DNA of 10,407 nt from Veillonella sp. (GTDB lineage Bacteria > Bacillota > Negativicutes > Veillonellales > Veillonellaceae), in NCBI RefSeq assembly GCF_019414865.1, contig NZ_DXLG01000054.1, forward strand, positions 1 through 10,407. The letters are read 5' to 3'. Below, one piece after another: positions 7,883 to 10,407 of this stretch. The notes below the pieces were generated by a model, which was not told where the DNA came from, made no database searches, and saw only the letters and a program-made list of their open reading frames with translations. Positions within the stretch are counted from its first letter, which is position 1, and the number at the start of each line of letters is the position of its first letter. Both the position numbers and the translations under genes were made by a program.

Positions 7883-7967
7883 CTATAGCTAGAGTATATA
7901 AAATGATGACAAACTATGGTATGCCAATATAGTTTAAAGAATACATTTTGAAGTAGGAGGAGATTAT
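7883..7967 (+). promoter_or_regulatory. 85-base gap with hairpin and repeat of the leader element
   Basis: This is the longest internal gap of the cluster and probably separates two transcription or processing units. TATAAAAT at 7897-7904 could be a -10 box, but no good -35 lies 16-18 bases upstream. An inverted repeat follows: AAACTATGG at 7911-7919 pairs with CC at 7924-7925 and ATAGTTT at 7929-7935. The right half, GGTATGCCAATATAGTTT, resembles 151-170 ahead of pduB'. No U-run follows the hairpin, so a rho-independent terminator is unlikely; an operator, RNA-processing site or internal promoter is possible. AGGAGG at 7955-7960 is the pduU ribosome site. Confidence 0.4.
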
Positions 7968-8330
7968 ATGGCCTTTCAAGAGGTAATTGATGCAAAACAG
8001 CGCATCATACAAGAATTTGTACCCGGAAAGCAGGTTACGATAGCTCATGTTATTGCTAATCCTAAGCCAGATCTATTTAGAAAAATGGGGCTTGAGGAAA
8101 AAGGGCGCAATGCCATTGGGATTCTTACCATAACACCTGGCGAAGGGACCATTATTGCAGCCGATATTGCAAGTAAATCTGGTGATATCGAAATCGGTTT
8201 CATCGATAGATTTTCGGGGGCACTTCTCATAACTGGTGATGTATCTGCTGTTGAATCTGCTTTGCGTAGCGTAATTGAAGGACTGCAACGCATATTAGGA
8301 TTCTTCCCAACGGATTTAACAAGATCCTAA
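7968..8330 (+). CDS. pduU: PduU-type circularly permuted hexameric shell protein
   Basis: Minor shell protein of the Pdu microcompartment, a permuted BMC domain whose hexamer carries a small beta-barrel over the pore. The 120 residues align with the roughly 116-residue Salmonella PduU: RIIQEFVPGKQVTIAHVIANP (12-32, the barrel-forming N-terminal segment), DLFRKMGL (35-42), AIGILTITPGEGTIIAADIA (49-68), GDIEIGFIDRFSGALLITGD (72-91) and VSAVESAL (92-99). EutS is the ethanolamine homologue, but the pdu neighbours and closer wording support PduU. ATG 7968 follows AGGAGG by 7 bases. The next gene is pduV, the usual partner order. The gap upstream may hold its own promoter. Confidence 0.95.
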   Translation: MAFQEVIDAKQRIIQEFVPGKQVTIAHVIANPKPDLFRKMGLEEKGRNAIGILTITPGEGTIIAADIASKSGDIEIGFIDRFSGALLITGDVSAVESALRSVIEGLQRILGFFPTDLTRS

Positions 8331-8343
8331 TGAAAGGGTAATT

Positions 8344-8784
8344 ATGAGTACCGAAAAGAAAGAAAAACGCATCCTTCTAGTAGGTCGTAGCGGTTGTGGT
8401 AAAACTACATTAGCAGATACGATTACTCATGGCTCGGCTACGTATCATAAGACACAAGCCATAACGAGAGTGGGAAACTTCATCGATACCCCTGGAGAAT
8501 ATATGGAGAATCCTAATTACTATCGAGGCATTATCTTGCACGCCTATGATGCGGACTTAGTGATTTTCATGATTCCAGCAGGTGATGAAACAACCATATT
8601 CCCACCAAGCTTTGGAAACTCTTTAAATCGCGAGGTTATAGGTGTTGTGTCAAAGGTGGATACAGGCAAAGATGTTGAGGTGCCTAGGCGCAATCTCAAA
8701 TTAGCAGGAGCCACTAAGATTTTTGAAATATCCGTTCACGACGAAGAGTCATTAGAACATTTATGTAACTACATATATGGTTAG
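8344..8784 (+). CDS. pduV: PduV/EutP-family small GTPase-like protein
   Basis: Ras-like P-loop protein associated with the outside of Pdu microcompartments and, in Salmonella, linked to their movement or positioning; its biochemical activity is poorly known. The 146 residues show a Walker A GRSGCGKTT at 14-22, a G3-like DTPGEY at 48-53 and a G4-like SKVD at 103-106 in place of N/T-K-x-D. The end is short and lacks membrane segments. Lys/Glu-rich residues 1-9 precede the first strand; in Salmonella the N-terminus mediates binding to the compartment, likely to PduU, whose gene lies just upstream here too. ATG 8344 lies 5 bases after GAAAGGG. EutP is the alternative name in ethanolamine operons. 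Confidence 0.93.
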   Translation: MSTEKKEKRILLVGRSGCGKTTLADTITHGSATYHKTQAITRVGNFIDTPGEYMENPNYYRGIILHAYDADLVIFMIPAGDETTIFPPSFGNSLNREVIGVVSKVDTGKDVEVPRRNLKLAGATKIFEISVHDEESLEHLCNYIYG

Positions 8785-8802
8785 TTGAAAGAAGGTTTTT
8801 CC

Positions 8803-9810
8803 ATGGACAGAGGTTTTGAAGAACAACTTAATCAATTTATTTTAAATAAGGCGATCATTCCAAAAAGCTTGGGTCTATGGGAACGATATTTCAAAAAAAT
8901 GTGTCTTGCTTGGCAGGATATGGCACCTGAGATTCATGCTCAGCATATTATCTTTTCTGCAGATAATGGTATCTCCGTAGATGGCCTAATTGGTTATAAC
9001 TATGAGATTACCCGTAAACAATCTCAGAATATGATTGATGGTAAAAGCGCAGTTGCTAATTACTGTATCTTCAACCATATCCCTTACGAAGTGGTAGATG
9101 TAGGCATTGCGTGCCCACAAGGTATTGGAGTAAATCGAAAGGTTGCTCAAGGCACAAAAAACATATTACATGGTGCTGCTATGAGCGATGAAGAATTCGA
9201 CCTAGCATACCAAGCGGGATATAACCGTGTTGTGTATTATGCAGAATCGGGCATTAATCTATTTTCCTTCGGAGAAATGGGTGTTGGTAATACGACTACC
9301 TCAGCAGCTGTCTTGAGTGGACTTACAAAACTAGACTCACGGATAACCGTAGGTCCAGGATCTGGTCCTGATGAAGAGGCGTATATGAATCAGAAACGAG
9401 AATTTGTTCGCACTGCACTATCTCATCATAAGGGGCACTTAAATAGTCCTAAAGAGGTAATTAGCCGCGTAGGTGGCTTTGATTTAGCCGCTATTACAGG
9501 TGCTATGGTAGCTTGTACAGACTTACATATCCCATTTGTTATCGATGGTTATATTACAGCTGTTGCAATGGCCTGTGCTACTCAAATGAATGGAGAGGCT
9601 CCATTATACGGTATTCCATCTCATTATTCTCGTGAGGTAGGGATGGCCGCAGCATTAGCCTATGCAAATATTCGTCTTGACGAAGTTCCAATCCATGGAC
9701 AAATGGCGTTAGGTGAAGGTACTGGGGCGGTACTCATGGTACAACTACTTAAAACAGCACACTTTGCCTTTATGAATATAGGTACCATGGTGGAACTATT
9801 AGAAAAATAA
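8803..9810 (+). CDS. cobT: CobT-family nicotinate-nucleotide:base phosphoribosyltransferase
   Basis: Activates the lower-ligand base of cobamides, classically 5,6-dimethylbenzimidazole, by transfer of phosphoribose from nicotinate mononucleotide. The 335 residues match family length (about 340-355). Diagnostic segments are ADNGISVDGLIGYNYEIT (53-70), FGEMGVGNTTTSAAVLSGLT (156-175), a GPGSGPDEEAY phosphate-site region (184-194), GGFDLAAITGAM (224-235), IPFVIDGYITAVA (243-255) and LGEGTGAVL (303-311). E305 fits the catalytic glutamate (E317 in Salmonella). The early motif reads A-D-N-G rather than the usual A-D/G-D-H-G, and the following segment departs from the common S-A-Y-P-x-E-V-T form, so base preference may differ. 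ATG 8803, 7 bases after GAAGG, is preferred over TTG 8785. Finding cobT between pduV and a shell gene is unusual and suggests dedicated cofactor supply. Confidence 0.9.
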   Translation: MDRGFEEQLNQFILNKAIIPKSLGLWERYFKKMCLAWQDMAPEIHAQHIIFSADNGISVDGLIGYNYEITRKQSQNMIDGKSAVANYCIFNHIPYEVVDVGIACPQGIGVNRKVAQGTKNILHGAAMSDEEFDLAYQAGYNRVVYYAESGINLFSFGEMGVGNTTTSAAVLSGLTKLDSRITVGPGSGPDEEAYMNQKREFVRTALSHHKGHLNSPKEVISRVGGFDLAAITGAMVACTDLHIPFVIDGYITAVAMACATQMNGEAPLYGIPSHYSREVGMAAALAYANIRLDEVPIHGQMALGEGTGAVLMVQLLKTAHFAFMNIGTMVELLEK

Positions 9811-9854
9811 ATTTGTAATCTTTGTACTATGTTTTGTAAAAGGAGAGAAAACAG

Positions 9855-10136
9855 ATGACACAAGAAGCATTAGGTATGGTGGAAACTAAGGGCCTAGTAG
9901 GCGCTATTGAAGCAGCTGATGCAATGCTTAAAGCAGCTAATGTGGAACTCGTAGGCAATGAAAAAATTGGTTCTGGTCTCGTTACTGTTATGGTTCGTGG
10001 TGATGTAGGTGCTGTAAAAGCTGCTGTAGACGCAGGTGCAGCTGCTGCAGAACGGGTAGGCATTGTTATCTCTACTCATGTAATTCCAAGACCACATAAA
10101 GATGTAGAAGGTATTTTACCAACAAAGGGTGAATAA
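9855..10136 (+). CDS. pduA: PduA/PduJ-type hexameric shell protein
   Basis: Major facet-forming BMC-H protein whose hexamer pore passes substrate. The 93 residues comprise one BMC domain: EALGMVETKGLVGAIEAADA (4-23), KIGSGLVTVMVRGDVGAVKA (37-56) and HVIPRPHKDVEGILP (75-89). The pore loop is KIGSG (37-41) with S40. K26, N29 and R79 match the edge residues needed for sheet formation in PduA. Sequence features mix PduA (M-x-Q-E-A-L-G-M start) and PduJ (L-V-G-A-I-E-A-A-D-A, V-I-P-R-P-H-x-D-V-E-x-I-L-P), so the paralogue name is uncertain; the adjacency to a following pduB favours pduA. AAGGAG at 9840-9845 supports ATG 9855. The next gene starts 2 bases after the stop. Confidence 0.93.
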   Translation: MTQEALGMVETKGLVGAIEAADAMLKAANVELVGNEKIGSGLVTVMVRGDVGAVKAAVDAGAAAAERVGIVISTHVIPRPHKDVEGILPTKGE

Positions 10137-10138
10137 TT

Positions 10139-10407
10139 ATGGCCGATACTAATAGTATGGTAGATGAGATTTTAAAGCGCGTATTGATGCGTATCGATAG
10201 TGCTGATTTAAGCAAAACTACAGGCGCGACTAGTAATACATCATATGCTTCGTCACCTGTAAGTTCACCTACTGTAAGTCAACTACAAACTTCTATGATT
10301 ACTGAACACGTAGGTAGCACTACAACAGGCGATACAATTGGTCTCGTAATTGCCAATGTTGATAGTCAAGTATTGGAAGCTATGAAGCTCACTAAGTCAT
10401 ATCGATC
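10139..10407 (+). CDS. pduB: Long-form PduB shell protein, partial (runs off right edge)
   Basis: Only the first 89 codons are present. The start is M-A-D-T-N-S-M-V-D-E-I-L-K-R-V-L-M-R-I, an amphipathic helix like the N-terminus of full-length Salmonella PduB (M-S-S-N-E-L-V-E-Q-I-M-A-Q-V). A Ser/Thr-rich linker of about 30 residues follows. The BMC region then begins: ITEHVGSTTTGDTIGLVIAN near 56-75, then LEAMKLTKSYR. This second part is clearly paralogous to residues 8-42 of the short PduB' at 211. In Salmonella the PduB extension ties the enzyme core to the shell, and that role is inferred here. ATG 10139 follows the pduA stop by 2 bases, with AAAGGG at 10124-10129 as ribosome site. Called partial because no stop is reached. 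Confidence 0.88.
   Translation, partial: MADTNSMVDEILKRVLMRIDSADLSKTTGATSNTSYASSPVSSPTVSQLQTSMITEHVGSTTTGDTIGLVIANVDSQVLEAMKLTKSYR

Noticed and set aside
7911..7935. Inverted repeat as a rho-independent terminator after pduF
   Set aside because: The stem is AT-rich with only two central G-C pairs plus one C-G pair per arm, and the right arm runs into TTTAAAG rather than a U-tract. An operator or processing site is more plausible.

Overview
The window is most of a vitamin B12-dependent diol/glycerol utilisation (pdu) bacterial-microcompartment operon. All genes run left to right with short gaps or overlaps. The AT-rich sequence, strong AAGGAGG-type ribosome sites and codon use suggest a low-GC Bacillota. 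A Negativicutes host such as a Veillonella relative is a guess from overall sequence feel, not something the window proves.

Layout. Positions 1-210 are a non-coding leader with a candidate promoter/operator. Next come a short trimeric shell protein (PduB', 211-912), the three diol dehydratase subunits (pduC, pduD, pduE, 934-3851) and the two-subunit reactivating factor (pduG, pduH, 3870-6067). These are followed by the cobalamin adenosyltransferase pduO fused to a GlcG/DUF336 domain (6095-7141) and a glycerol/propanediol facilitator, pduF (7160-7882). An 85-base gap holds a hairpin and a partial copy of the leader element. After it come the shell protein pduU, the small GTPase pduV, a CobT-family lower-ligand phosphoribosyltransferase, a PduA/PduJ-type hexameric shell protein, and the start of a second, long-form pduB that runs off the right edge.

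How it works together (family knowledge). PduF admits the diol or glycerol. PduCDE dehydrates it to an aldehyde inside the compartment using adenosylcobamide. PduGH swaps out damaged cofactor, PduO re-adenosylates cob(I)alamin, and CobT supplies an activated lower-ligand base for cobamide assembly. PduA/J, PduB, PduB' and PduU build the shell. The aldehyde-processing enzymes (PduP, PduL, PduW, PduQ) and further shell parts are not in this window and presumably lie downstream.

Most notable points: PduB and PduB', which Salmonella makes from one gene by alternative starts, appear here as two separate genes about 9 kb apart; a divergent CobT sits inside the operon; and two intergenic gaps share a sequence element that may be a common operator. 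I saw no mobile element, CRISPR array, tRNA, rRNA or clear rho-independent terminator.
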